Shown here one piece after another: positions 1 through 10,632 of a DNA stretch of 64,000 nt. Source of the stretch: Cystobasidiopsis lactophilus (Eukaryota; Basidiomycota; Agaricostilbomycetes; Agaricostilbales; Chionosphaeraceae); assembly GCA_001599975.1 (NCBI GenBank), contig BCIO01000001.1:1860001-1924000 (forward strand), written 5' to 3'. Numbering within the stretch: position 1 is the stretch's first letter; each line of letters opens with the position of its first letter. A model generated the notes under the pieces. The model was not told the DNA's origin. It did no database searches and was given only the letters and a program-made list of their open reading frames with translations. The position numbers and the translations under genes were made by a program.

Positions 1-611
1 CGTCGTGAGTGCTGAGGGCTGCGCAAGGCGTCGCTGGATCTTGGCGGATAGTCGGCGTATTCAGGGTCGTACGTCGTTAAAGCGGCATGGTCGTTATCAG
101 ACATAGCGTTGGTGTGTAGTGACGCCGTGTCGCCAGAGTTCCGGGAGGACGTGAAGGAAGGACGTTCGTGCGCATAATGAATAGCGGTGGTCTTGGCTCC
201 GGTTGAACTGGATGGCAGCTGGCTCGGCGAGGACGGCCAGCGATAGTGCTGCTGCTGCAGGTTTGAGGAGCCCAAGTCTGCAGAGCTGGAGCCTGAGATT
301 GTCGCCCGATGCCGCCTGGCCCACTGCCCTCCTCCATCTAGTCCCGCCGCCTCCTGCTGCCCCTTGTCATACTGCAGCACGCCCTCGAGCACGTCGTCAG
401 AGTCCCGATTGCTGAATGAACGCCTCTTGACGCGCGAGAAGGAGCCTTCAGAGGAGGGCGAGGCAGACCTTGCCGTCGACGTCCCTCGCTGCTCGTCAAT
501 GCCATAGTATTGGACCAAATCCGAGTTGGTGCTCAGCCTGGCCAGTTGTGGCTGGCTGCTGCTGCTACTGGAAGGCGGCAGCAGCGACTGGGGCCGCAGC
601 TCGTCACCCAT
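1..611 (-). CDS. N-terminal end of an unidentified protein, cut by the window edge
   Basis: An open frame of about 203 codons runs from an ATG at 611 to base 3 without a stop, so this is the first exon, or part of it, of a gene that continues beyond the window. The predicted segment begins MGDELRPQSLL and is low in complexity: Ser runs, a short Gln run and many Pro, Arg and acidic residues, as in the disordered cytosolic N-terminus of a large membrane or regulatory protein. I recognise no domain. The upstream ATG at 615 is out of frame and stops after two codons. It is divergent to the CoA ligase at 899, leaving 287 bases between the two starts. Seen: the open frame and its composition. Inferred: that it is coding. 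Confidence 0.6.
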   Translation of the reverse strand, partial: MGDELRPQSLLPPSSSSSSQPQLARLSTNSDLVQYYGIDEQRGTSTARSASPSSEGSFSRVKRRSFSNRDSDDVLEGVLQYDKGQQEAAGLDGGGQWARRHRATISGSSSADLGSSNLQQQHYRWPSSPSQLPSSSTGAKTTAIHYAHERPSFTSSRNSGDTASLHTNAMSDNDHAALTTYDPEYADYPPRSSDALRSPQHSR

Positions 612-898
612 GCATTGGCGAGCTCTTTTCGTTGCCAATATCCAAAATCGAAACGAGCAGCCCGAGTTTCAGTCCGGAGCAGCCAGCTGACTTGTTTGCA
701 AATGCCCTGTTCCAATAGATTGGTGTTTGCTCAAGAAATGCCCCTCCGTGACCTAGCCTCGCTGGATCTGCCAAAGCCATCATGCCGGCAAGGCATCGAT
801 TTGTCCCGCTGGCAACTATAACTGCCTTTGACCGTTGTCCTCTTGCTCTGCCTCCACCAGCTGTTCATCTTGTTGTGTAAAGAACGCGCTGTATAGAG

Positions 899-2895
899 AT
901 GTCCACACCTGCCGACCGACAGAACATAGACTCCTTTCGCTCACCATTCCCTTATACGCCCATCGACGACGTCGGCAGCGTGTGGCACTTGGCGTTTGAA
1001 GATGGAGCAAAGCTACCCTGGTCAAAGGTGGCTTATGTCGATAGCGAGACGGGCGAAGCAATCAGGTACTTAGTCCATTGGCTGGCCCGTCGATATCTCC
1101 CCCACAAAGACTGATCACGCTCCAGCGTAGCTATGCGACTTTGAAAGACTTGTCGTTGCGTCTTGGACACGCTTTGGTCCACAGATTAGGCTTGAAGCAA
1201 TCCGACAGCGTGCTCATCTTCGCCAGCAACTCGATTTACTACCCGGCGTGCTTTTTCGCCACTCAAGCCGCCCACATAGTCCCAACGTTCGCCAACCCGG
1301 CTTACACAGCTAGAGAGTTGCTTCATCAAGCTCAAAATTCGGAAGCTCAGGCGATCATAACGGAGCCGGATATGTTGGCGACGGTGTTCGAAGTGGCTGA
1401 AGCAATGGGCTTGGCCTCTGACAAGATCTTCCTGCTGGATAGGAACTCAAAAGGATCAAAAGTGCCCAGCATCTGGTCTCTCATGACCTCGGACAAGATC
1501 GTGCCGGCTAGGCTTTCGCCGGAAGCCGCTAAACGTGTGGCGGCCTATCGTTGCTACAGCAGCGGTACTACAGGGTTGGCTAAGGGCGTTGAGTCCACTC
1601 ATTATAACGTCTACAACGTGGTGCACCAGACCCTCGCGACCTCACCTGGTTTGTACTCTGAGGAAGACGTTGTCGTCGCGGCACGGCCTTTGTTTCACGC
1701 AGCTGGCATTTTCACGCACCTCCTCGTTCCGACGCATCTCGGTTCATTCACTATCGTCATGCGCAAGTTCGACTTTGAACGTTACCTGGGCTTGATCGAA
1801 AAGCACAGAGTCACCCGGCTCGACATGGTTCCTCCCATCGCATTGTTAATGCAGAAATCACCGCTGGTGGACAAATACAACTTGAGTTCTGTCAAGTGTA
1901 TGAGGTGAGCTCAGACGTTGCCACAGCTGAAGGCGAAGATCCCCTGAGGCCTAGCAGATGTGGCTCGGCGCCATTCTCCGAGGACACCCACGTTCAGCTC
2001 GAGCGCCGAATCGGCGCAAAGTTATTGGGCGCTTATGGACAAACAGAAGTGATGGCGCCAGCTACTCATGATCGGCCTGAGAGCCGGAAACCAGGGTTCA
2101 ATGGGCCGTTGCTGGCTGGGATGGAAGGCAGAGTCGTCGACGGCGAGCTTTGTGCGTCCCGGATGCATACACTCCGGCTGCAAAGTGTTTTCTCTGTCCA
2201 AGCTTACGAAGATTTTGCAGGGCTGAAGGGACCAAATGTAACACCTGGCTACTTCAAGAACCCACAAGCAACCGCGGAGTCGTTTTCAAATGGCTGGTAT
2301 ATGACGGGAGATATCGTATACATCGATCAGGACGGCCATGTAAAATGCTTGGATCGGCTGAAAGAGGTACGGTCTAGCGGCTGTGCCAAGTGTTTGCGGG
2401 CCCTCGCTGAGCCAATGTCCACAGCTCATCAAGTACAAAGGCTTTCAAGTCGCTCCAGCAGAGCTTGAAGGCGTATTGACCTCGAGAGAGGACATCAAGG
2501 AGGCAGCCGCCATCCCCATCGACCGCCCAGAGGAAGCCACAGAGGTCCCAAGAGCTTACAGTATGGCACCCTAATTTCGAGTCTCACTTGAGCTTACAGC
2601 TGTCTCCAGTTGTCCTCGTGGACAGATCATCTGAGTCCGAGGAGAAAGCGGTGGAAATCGTTCGCTGGTCCAACAAGCAGCTAGCTTATTATAAGCATTT
2701 GAGAGGCGGCATCGTTTTCGTCGACGCGATTCCAAAGAAGTAGGTCCCTTTACTGCAGCGAACCCTTTCCGTACATACTCAAGGGCCGGCACGCTGCGCA
2801 GCCCGACTGGAAAGATTCTTAGGCGACTTCTCAAGGAGCGGACCGGCGATCAAGTTCTCGGATTGACGGCCTTCGATCGCAAGTCAAAACTATGA
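899..2895 (+). CDS. 4-coumarate-CoA-ligase-like acyl-CoA synthetase with peroxisomal PTS1 signal
   Basis: Seven exons (899-1065, 1131-1904, 1958-2151, 2221-2366, 2425-2560, 2610-2739, 2802-2895) give 546 residues, the usual length for the ANL adenylating superfamily. Visible motifs in order: the phosphate-binding loop [12 protein letters not shown] (Ala where Pro is usual), the GAYGQTE adenylation motif, [10 protein letters not shown] with the ribose-binding Asp, the hinge [20 protein letters not shown], and the C-terminal catalytic Lys region NPTGKILRR. The protein ends in Ser-Lys-Leu, the canonical peroxisomal import signal, so it probably activates an aromatic or fatty acid to its CoA ester inside peroxisomes. 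Family knowledge supports the reaction (ATP-dependent CoA thioester formation); the substrate cannot be read from sequence. Its stop lies 22 bases from the stop of the convergent DUF427 gene. Confidence 0.92.
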
Positions 2896-2917
2896 AGTGG
2901 TCCAAGTCCTTACAACA

Positions 2918-3613
2918 CTACCAGCCCAAAGTGCCCGGGCCGCCCTTGACGCCGCGCTTCCCGCCGGAGATGGTGGAATCCATCCACCCTCCGTCTGGCC
3001 GTCTGATATCAGCCGAGCAACGACTACCAATAAGCGCCACTGACAGAAATCGCCGGGCTGAGGAACGATCTGTTCGCCGTCGACGAAGCACACGAAAGGT
3101 GACGCATAGAACGCCAAGTGGTCCTTGATCGACTTGAAGTCGGCGGTCGGCGACTTGTAGCTCCACACTCTCGACTTGACCGGTTCGCCCTCGGGTGGCG
3201 TGAAATCGTGATAGCTTGCAATCCCTTTCCACTCACAGAAAGAGCTCTTCCGATTCTCCTTCAGTAAGCCCATGTTCACATCCGAAGGTGGGAACTAAAA
3301 GCATTTGATGAGCTCTTTTGCCTGGCAGATCGATGAGACTCATCGCACATAATAGGTCGGAGGGTGGCTCGTTTCGAGAACTCGGAAAGCATTGTTAGAG
3401 TCTGCAATGACGACATCTTCGCCAGTGCTTGAGGAACGCCACAGGACTTGGAGCCGCTTCGGCGATTTCTCAAGGCGAGGCGGCCGAGGGTCTTCTCATG
3501 CAACCTTAGAACCATGCAGCAACACTGAAAGAGGGGTTTTCACAATCCCAAACCGATTCCTGTGCTGCATTGGCCATTCTCGAGATCGAGGTCCAAGAAA
3601 GTCGTCGTTCCAT
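2918..3613 (-). CDS. DUF427 domain protein
   Basis: Four exons on the minus strand (3613-3544, 3491-3349, 3294-3045, 2994-2918) give 179 residues. The joined protein carries the family hallmarks: ESVWDYPRPPRLE near the N-terminus, RVLETSHPPTYY, FPPSDVNMGLL, SFCEWKGIAS, and the C-terminal PGDFYGGW and KGGPGTLGW. DUF427 proteins are small single-domain proteins found in bacteria and fungi with no firmly assigned reaction. The splice sites were chosen because only these joins restore the conserved blocks. An internal Met at 3577 could be the true start (it would remove 12 residues). It is divergent to ALG7, with only 45 bases between the start codons, so the two must share a promoter. Confidence 0.88.
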
Positions 3614-3658
3614 GCGAACGGCCAAAATTGCGAAAACCTCCCTTTAAAGCTTGGCAGC

Positions 3659-5360
3659 ATGAGTGCTGTCGAGCCTCTTTTCGTGCTCTGCGCGTCGACT
3701 GTGCTCTCGGGGCTCGCATATTCGGCCACCGATGCGTTGATCCCGCGTCTTGGACCAGATTTCGTCGCCAAGGGGCTCAAGGGCGTGGACCGGCTGAAGG
3801 GTTACAAAAAGTCAGAGGATGACCCTGGGCTGGAGCCAAAAGAGATGTAGGCAGATTCGACAGGGAGAGGTACGGGTTCATAGGGCTAAACTTGTTGTCG
3901 AAAACGCAGACCCGAGTCGACTGGAGTGATTGGCGCTTCAGTTTATGTGCTTCTTCTGTCTTTGTTCACACCACTGCCGTTCCATTCCCATTTCATGGCA
4001 CCTCCAGCATCGGTCGAAGTTTCGGCTGCCAACGTGGCATTCCCTCACCACTCACTGACTGCATACCTCGCGTCGCTCCTCTGCCTCTTGACTGCCACCT
4101 TTTTGGGCTTCCTGGATGATGTCTTTGACATCCGGTGGCGGTACAAACTGCCCATTCCCAGTGGGCAACTTTTCTTGCAAAGTTTCGGCTGCGTGACTTA
4201 AGGGATGCGCCCAGTCATCGCGTCTATCCCGCTGCTGCTGGTCTACTTCTCGGCCAACGGGGTCACAGACATTGTGCTGCCTAAAGTATTCGGGCTCAGA
4301 GCGCTCTTCGGGGTGGAACATGTTGGCGGCGTGCTGCGTATTGGTGAGCTCCTGAGTGCGCTGCCGTCCATTCCCACTAAATCGGTCAAATAGGACCCTG
4401 GTATTATGTGTACATGTCGCTGCTGTCGACTTTCTGCACCAACAGCATCAACATCCTGGCTGGCGTCAATGGCGTGGAAGTGAGTAGTGCCGGTTCTTTC
4501 GTCCCACAAGACCCGACTCAAATGTTCTCAAAGGTTGGCCAAAGTCTCGTCATTGCCTGTTCGATTGCCTTGAACGACCTGCTTTTCCTCAAGGTTCCGA
4601 TCAGAACGCCTTTTGGGATCTTTCACTTTGGTGGCGACTTCGCTAAAGGAAGCCCCGAGCTCCTGGACCGCCACTTGTTCAGCTTGTATCTCATGCTTCC
4701 GCTTATCGGAGTATGCATGGCCCTTTTGAGGCACAATTGGTGCGCATCTCGTTTGCCGGGCAAGGAAGCTGTGCACCAGCTCAAGCTCTGGCCCGCAGGT
4801 ATCCCGCCAAAAGTTTCGTGGGCGACACATTCTGCTACTTTGCAGGAATGGCCTTTGCCGTCGTCGGCATTCTCGGGCATTTCTCGAAGACCTTGACCCT
4901 CTTCTTCCTCCCGCAAGCCTTCAACTTCATTCTCTCCTCACCCCAACTGTTTGGCCTGGTTCCGTGTCCTCGTCACCGCCTTCCCAAGTGGGTATACTAC
5001 TGCTTCATCGCTTCCGATTGCTAGAGTTAACCGTTGGCGCACAATGACAGCTTCAACATCAAGACCGGTTTGGTCGAACCGTCCTACGCCACCTTCACTA
5101 AGCCACCCTCTCTGCTTACTCGCTTCATTCTCAACGTCTTCAGCATGCTCTGCCTGATACGACTGCAGCGAGGATCCGATGGTCAAATCGTAGGGTGTTC
5201 GAACCTTACGATTTTGAACGCCTTGCTGGTGCTTTTTGGGCCAATGCGGGAACAAACTCTCACTCAAGCGTTGATGGCGGTCCAGTTTTGCAGCAGTGCA
5301 GTCGCGTTCGCAGTACGCTACGCGGGGGCCTCGTTGTTTTACGAAAAGAGCAGGACGTAG
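3659..5360 (+). CDS. ALG7: UDP-GlcNAc:dolichyl-phosphate GlcNAc-1-phosphate transferase
   Basis: Seven exons (3659-3846, 3910-4160, 4215-4343, 4394-4479, 4534-4739, 4799-4987, 5051-5360) give 452 residues, close to yeast Alg7. The enzyme makes dolichyl-PP-GlcNAc, the first step of N-glycan precursor assembly on the cytosolic face of the ER, and is the target of tunicamycin. Visible: about ten hydrophobic segments, the [11 protein letters not shown] loop after the first helix, [19 protein letters not shown] with the catalytic Asp pair and trailing basic residues, and [18 protein letters not shown] with the conserved Asn-containing motif, followed by the divergent lumenal loop. The splice joins restore each of these motifs. 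It is convergent with the ankyrin gene, whose stop is about 100 bases away. Confidence 0.95.
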
Positions 5361-5465
5361 ATCTTGCAGTGCTTGGTGGAAAGCAGACAGCACGTTAGAG
5401 CCAAAGATTGAGCAGGTTCATGAGACAACGGTTGGACGGCCAAACTGGTCCGGCCTTGGGCAGAT

Positions 5466-6225
5466 TCATCGCTGTGGACCACCACGTTTGCGCTTGGCCT
5501 CCTCCCCAGATTTCGCTCCTTCGCCCAACTCCCGTCCAGCCGACGCAGCATTCTGCATCGCCTCCTCCACTAACGCCCTGAGCTGATCTTCTGACTGCTC
5601 CCCGTCCAGGCCTTGGATTTGGGTCATCAGATTGGACGAGATGGAATCGACCGTGCTGTTGACGGCCTCTTCATCCTCGTCTGCAATATCAATCTCTTCC
5701 ATCGTAACTGAGCTGAGAAACCGGGCTATTGCCGGGTTCTCCTCGCTGTGGTGTTGTGCGGGCTGCCCACCGCATCGAACTGAGCGCTGGCTCTATACCG
5801 GGTCGGCGCGCGAAAGAGCCTACCGTCAAGCCTTCGGAGGATTTGAGACTCGGATCTGCACCAAGCTTCAGGCAAAGTTCCGCCATTTCAACGGATTCCA
5901 CGACGAAGAGCGGCGTTTCAAGGTCGTCCTGCCAGACGTTAGTTAGCAAAGCCTGAGGCAGCAGCGGAAGGTAAAGCACGTCTGTGATGTTGATATCTGC
6001 TCCTCTTTCGACTAAGAGCTTCAGAATCTCCGGCGAAGACCAGCTGGCGGCCGCGTGAAGCGCAGTGTACGAGTTTTCATCGCGAGCCGAAGGCGATATC
6101 CCCTCGTCCAAGAGTTGCTTCGCAGTTGCTCAGTCTATACTTCACAGCTGTCTCTGCTGAAGGATGCTCACTTTGACCCTCTCGAGGTCGCCGTCGCCAG
6201 CAGCCACCCAAAGATTTTTCTGCAT
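5466..6225 (-). CDS. small ankyrin-repeat protein with acidic C-terminal tail
   Basis: Four exons (6225-6172, 6117-5980, 5928-5824, 5762-5466) give 197 residues. The start MQKNLWVAAGDGDLERVKQ opens the first repeat directly. About three ankyrin repeats follow, with readable cores TALHAAASWSSPEILKLLV, ERGADINITD, TPLFVVESVEMAELCLKLG and ENPAIARFLSS. From about residue 120 the chain becomes acidic and helical, ending in a Lys-Arg-Gly-rich stretch. Proteins of this build act as small scaffolds; nothing here shows the partner. The gene is convergent with ALG7 and tandem with the orphan gene at 6458. All three introns are phase 0 and short (51-61 nt). Confidence 0.85.
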
Positions 6226-6457
6226 GGTTTCTGTTTGAATTGGTGGAATGAGATTGAGATGCACTTCGCAAGAGGGCGCAACAAGGGCCATATAAGATGA
6301 AGCAGCCAGGCTCCAAGAACGAGTTAATTTACACAGAGCAGAGCAGCATGCGGTAATGAGTACAAGGTGACACCAAGGGCAACTTCAGCGAACCCTTTAT
6401 ATCGCCTCCGACGATCCAACAAAGGTGTTGGCCAGCGCGCCGACATAGCTCCTGAAG

Positions 6458-7505
6458 CTACTTGACTAGCTGCGGTGATTCTGGAGAAGCAATTCCTGGC
6501 GGGGGCGTCGAGAGCCCTACTGGTGGACTAGGCGCCGGCTTCGGTGGCACGTCGCCAAACTTTTGAGCCACTCTTGAGAGTTTGTTCGTCTTGCGCCATT
6601 TGTGTGCGGGATCTTCGAGCCCTTGGTTCGCCTCCAGCTTCGATGCAAGCTGTGCTTCTCGCAGCCGCTCGTCGACTGGGATAAAGGATCAGCCGGTCAA
6701 GCCAAGAAGCGGATGAAAGTCTGGCACTCACTCGCATCAAGGTCATTGTCGTCGAAGTCGCCTCGTATTTGTATAATGGTCGGCGTGGGAACCTCGAATA
6801 CGGGAACGGCCAGGTGAGACGGGGAGCGAAGGGCAGAAACCAGCTTGGGTGTTTCGCCCGATCTGAAGGACGGCCGTCTAGAAGGGGACGGGGAAGGTGA
6901 AGGCGAGGTCTGAAAGAATCTGCCGTGCGTCGGCTTGATCCTATTGAGCTGGTCCCGGAAAGACTCCAACGCTTCGTCCTTCTCTTTGTTAGTGACCTTG
7001 ATCGGCGTGTGGACGCTCTTCTTCAGGTGCACTGGGAGGACTGGGGCTTTCCCTTCATTCACTGGTCGCAAGATGTTCCACTTAAGAGGCGACGGCGAAG
7101 AGTGCGGAAGCAGAGCCACTCACTTTTCTCGTGATGATTCTGGAGCTTGACAAAGAAGGCAACCATCTCGCTGACTTTACGAACGATGATGGAAGTCTGA
7201 AAACAGCCGCATTGAGGGTCGTCCGCCAGCTGCAATCGGTAGTCGCCCCTGTCTGCTGCGGGCGAAAGGCGAAAGAGGCAAGAGTCGGCGTAGACGAAAT
7301 GGAAGGCTGGGTCGGCCGCGCAAACGTTGCTCATCCGTTGCAGAGCTTTGGCTTCCTTGTCCGAAGGCATCTTTGTGACCGAATAAGGCGAGCGACCCAG
7401 CTGCAGGCCAGCCGCGCTTCAGCTCAGGGCTGAATAAGTGCTGCCGCTCTAGCCGTCTCAGTCGCACACGGTTGAGTCCCAGCGGTTCAGTGCAGCTGTC
7501 TGCAT
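6458..7505 (-). CDS. orphan protein, 286 residues, function unknown
   Basis: Four exons (7505-7470, 7400-7124, 7061-6732, 6675-6458) give 286 residues. I do not recognise the family. The N-terminal 110 residues look folded (VCAADPAFHFVYADSCLF, RLQLADDPQCG, and a helix before residue 105). A basic helical stretch follows, then a Ser-Pro repeat (about residues 150-165), then FEVPTPTIIQIRGDFDDND, a coiled segment (DERLREAQLASKLEA) and a Pro-rich tail. The Ser-Pro sites could be kinase targets. The first exon is the least certain part: a GTAAGT donor upstream near 7549 hints at a further 5' exon, but no phase-compatible join to the conserved frame was found. It shares a 514-base divergent spacer with the secreted protein at 8020. 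Confidence 0.7.
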
Positions 7506-8019
7506 CTCAAGATTGTATCCACGCTTGGAAAACAGAAGGTCAACTTACCAGGTGCGGAATGTTGTGCTTGTTTGGGAGCAAAAAGGGTCAATCTCATTCA
7601 ACCGTGTTGGTCGCCCGAATGTGACTTTTGGCATACTGCTTGCTCTGATTTCAGCGTTTGTCTCACACTGCTAGAAAAGCCGAAAGCGATTCTGCCCTCA
7701 CAAGGGCGTCGGTCCGTTCTTGACCGTGTTTGGCCTCGACTCCCTCGAGTGGCCTTGGGATGCGGATCGCGTTGCGTGTGCTCTGCTTGCGCCACTGCCT
7801 TTCTCGGTCTGATAGCGCGTAGAACATTGGGTATGATGGATTCTCAAGAGACTGGCGCCCCTTCATAGACCTGTTTCAATGGCGTCGAACTTCCCTTTGT
7901 ATTGATGATGTACATGTCGCTGCCCTTGGTTTCAGGCACTGGCATGTAGTGGCATCCTGGTCTTTCTGTCTGATACGACTCCCTCGACTTGCCGTCTCTC
8001 CTCAGCCAGCTGGTCTGGC
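7506..8019. other. divergent intergenic spacer
   Basis: This 514-base stretch lies between the starts of the orphan gene (minus) and the secreted monooxygenase-like gene (plus). A short minus-strand frame with a GTAAGT donor near 7549 could be an untranslated or alternative first exon of the orphan gene. I see no other gene, repeat or RNA in it. Confidence 0.5.
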
Positions 8020-9114
8020 ATGGGTCCTAACCTGCCCATCTCCCTCGCTCGTTTCGCCACCGTCGCTCTGCTGTTCCAAAAGGCATCTGGTCACGGTCGT
8101 ATCATACAGCCAGTCCATATCAGAACTTGGGGGAAGCTGGTTGCGCAGAACTGCGGAGAGGTGAGCGACCAGCCCGGTGACCTGATGCGCGAAACATCCT
8201 GAGACGACGACCAGGAATTTTCGGCGTCGAGAATCCCGCAGCCCTTTAATCAACCCCTGGCAAGCGTAGAATGGACGATGCAGAACGATACGCTCTTTGG
8301 CCTTCCTTGCCACGGCCTACTGTGCGGCGGCTATACGTTTGCCGACAACAACAACGCGTCCTACTCGCAGGTTTACATCTTTGCTCCGGGAGACGTCGTC
8401 CCGCAAGAGGCCTGGATTTATCAGACGCACCCCGGCTGGTCCAATGTCTCCATCATCGACGCCGACACCTTGCAGACCATCGGCACGCCGTTGTGGGAGT
8501 GGCCAGCTAGCAAGAGCCCAGCTTTTGGTTCCCAGCTTACCTTTCCGCCTACGTTGCCAGGCGTGCCCTTCCAAGGTCTGTCAGGTTCTCCGCTCGCCCA
8601 GTTGTCATTAGCGCTCAATGAACGCACAGACCCACCGCCAGCGCTCACCGATCCGGGACTTGGCACTTGGAATATCACCATACCAAAGGATCTTCCCAGC
8701 AAATGCAGCACTCCCGGCCGCTGTGTCATTCAATGGTTTTGGACGCAAGAGATACCGCAGACCTACGAGAGCTGCATCGATTTCGTCGTGGATTCCTCTC
8801 TCTCCCCGACCTTCAACAGGACAACGTTCCTCGATCCTTCCAAGTTAGGCAGCGGCGTTGGCAATGGACCTAAAGACACCCCCGACTCGAATTCCGTGTC
8901 CGGAGCCTCGAGCATCGCCACAACGGCCACTTCCGAGCAGCCATCATCGACTCAGAATGTCGGTGGCAAATTCACAGGTTCTGGGGGCGAGTCGGCTTCT
9001 GGAGCTGCGGCCGTCTTCCCGCAGCCCATTCTTTCCGCTGCCCTTGCGCCCAAGGCTCAAATTGCTAGTACTCTTAGTATTTTGCTCCTGGTAACCTTGT
9101 ACGTAGTTCTCTAG
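8020..9114 (+). CDS. secreted, GPI-tailed copper-monooxygenase-like (LPMO-like) protein
   Basis: Two exons (8020-8160, 8215-9114) give 346 residues. Residues 1-24 form a signal peptide; cleavage after SGHG-like sequence KASG would leave a mature N-terminal His25 (HGRIIQP), the residue that forms the copper brace in lytic polysaccharide monooxygenases and the related X325/Bim1 proteins. Paired cysteines follow (NCGEE, LPCHGLLCGG, KCSTPGRC, ESCIDF) together with the IQWFWTQE block, typical of secreted beta-sandwich domains of this type. After about residue 250 comes a Ser/Gly/Thr linker, and the last 20 residues are hydrophobic, as expected for a GPI-anchor signal. It probably sits on the plasma membrane or wall. 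Whether it oxidises polysaccharide or handles copper cannot be decided from sequence. Confidence 0.78.
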
Positions 9115-9219
9115 GCTCGAGACGCGGCGCTTTCGTGATCGCTCTCAGCGTCACACTCGTTGCAAAGATCCCATCGACAAAGACAAAAACAGAAAGAATT
9201 CAAAGCGTTGCGTCGAATA

Positions 9220-10276
9220 TCAAGCCAGTTTGGCCTTCTTGGCCGGACGGATGAGCTTGGCCTTTTCGGCGGCCTCCCACTGCTTCAGGTCGTCGCTCTC
9301 GTCCGCCTCGCCAACCACTTCTTCCACGAAGGAAGCTCGCTGCTCGTTCGATATATCTGGGCAAACGGCATCCAGGATGGCACGGAAGGTGGATCTGCGG
9401 CTTTGCCAGAGCTTCCAGGCCTGTTCAAAGCATTTGTTCTGGTGGGCGATCTCAGCCTTCGAGACGCTTTCGACCGCTTTCTTGCTCGGATCTTGGATGG
9501 CAGCAAGTTGAGTTTCGGTTTGGATGTTCTGCTCTCACCTTGGGCGCCTGTGCTGGGTTGATCGAGCCCAGCAAGGAGACGCACCTTCGCAAAAAGAGCC
9601 TCGGTCAAGGAAGCTATAGCGTCGGTTCTGGGGAGGGCTGAGAGCTTGTCTCTGGCTGTGGGCCAGTCATCAGGGCTTTGTGATCTTCGACAAGCGCTGG
9701 CAAAACCCACACGAAGCGAGGGCCGTGTTGTCCTCTTTGACTTCTTTGATCTGTCGAGCGATGGCGACATTTGATTCAGCCAGCGTCTTGAGCTCTTCAG
9801 CGTCCTCTTCCTTGGCGTCCTCTTGCTTGGCCCAATAGATGGCTGTTTCTCGCGTAAAGGGCATCCGAGCAGGCGTTCGGAATTGTGACCCACCTTGCTT
9901 GCCGTCTGCCATCATAATTGGTCCAATCAGCCCTTGGATCCAATAGCAGGGTACCTACACGTCTTCGAGGTGATGTCGCCACGCTCAGCCAACGCCGCCA
10001 GGGCTTTGGTGGCCACTGTCTTGCCAACGACCTTCAAATTCAGCGAGCAGTCGGTCGCATTCTGGGCGAAGAGCTCAATGTACAGCCCTGTACACAAGTG
10101 CTGGACTCACATAAGGTCGATTTTGGGCTTGCAGGTACTTGAGGACCTAGGGAATGTAATGTTGGCCTTGAAGCTGGGCGGAGCTGTCACTTCAAAGCAC
10201 CCTCGCTCACCTCCTGCTCGGCTTCTGCACCTTTCAGAGTGGGTTTGGCCTCTTTGGCCTCCTTCTTGGGAGCCAT
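9220..10276 (-). CDS. HOP2: meiotic homologous-pairing protein HOP2 (TBPIP/PSMC3IP family)
   Basis: Seven exons (10276-10211, 10146-10111, 10061-9959, 9905-9894, 9842-9711, 9655-9585, 9531-9220) give 243 residues. The N-terminal winged helix is clear: VLKYLQAQNRPY, then KTVATKALAALAERGDI, then KTYGKQAIYWAKQ. A coiled coil follows, and the C-terminal region holds AWKLWQSRRSTFRAILDAV. HOP2 with MND1 stimulates Dmc1/Rad51 strand invasion between homologues in meiosis, in the nucleus. The fourth exon is only 12 nt (9894-9905) and encodes part of the TYGKQ motif. An intact HOP2 suggests the organism has, or recently had, a meiotic cycle. Confidence 0.92.
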
Positions 10277-10632
10277 TGGAGGTGGTGTGTGGAAAGCGTG
10301 GTGGTGTGGGAGCAAGGAGCATTGAAATCGGGTCAAGCGCTGTCAAAGACTGTGGGCCCGTGAAATGGAGGTCCCAAGTCGAGGCCCTCGTCGAGGCGGC
10401 AAGATAGTGTCTTAGAGCGGCAACGACGCGCGAGGCCACACGCATCAATTTCATGTGGTCCAAACTCACTCAGCCTTGGCCTTCCAGCTCGGTTCTTCTC
10501 CAGCGGCGACCATGCCCGCGCAGCGACAGCTGCGATTGGTCAGGCACTTGCTATGACAGCGAATTCTACTTGACGGCCTCTCTTCCATACGATCCTTCAC
10601 GAAAAGCTCCTCCCGAGGCCCCTCACTCAATC
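10277..10632. other. divergent spacer between HOP2 and the Ser-rich gene
   Basis: This 356-base stretch separates two divergent starts and presumably holds both promoters. An in-frame upstream ATG at 10453 could extend the Ser-rich protein, but the ATG at 10633 gives a clean signal peptide. I see nothing else. Confidence 0.5.
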
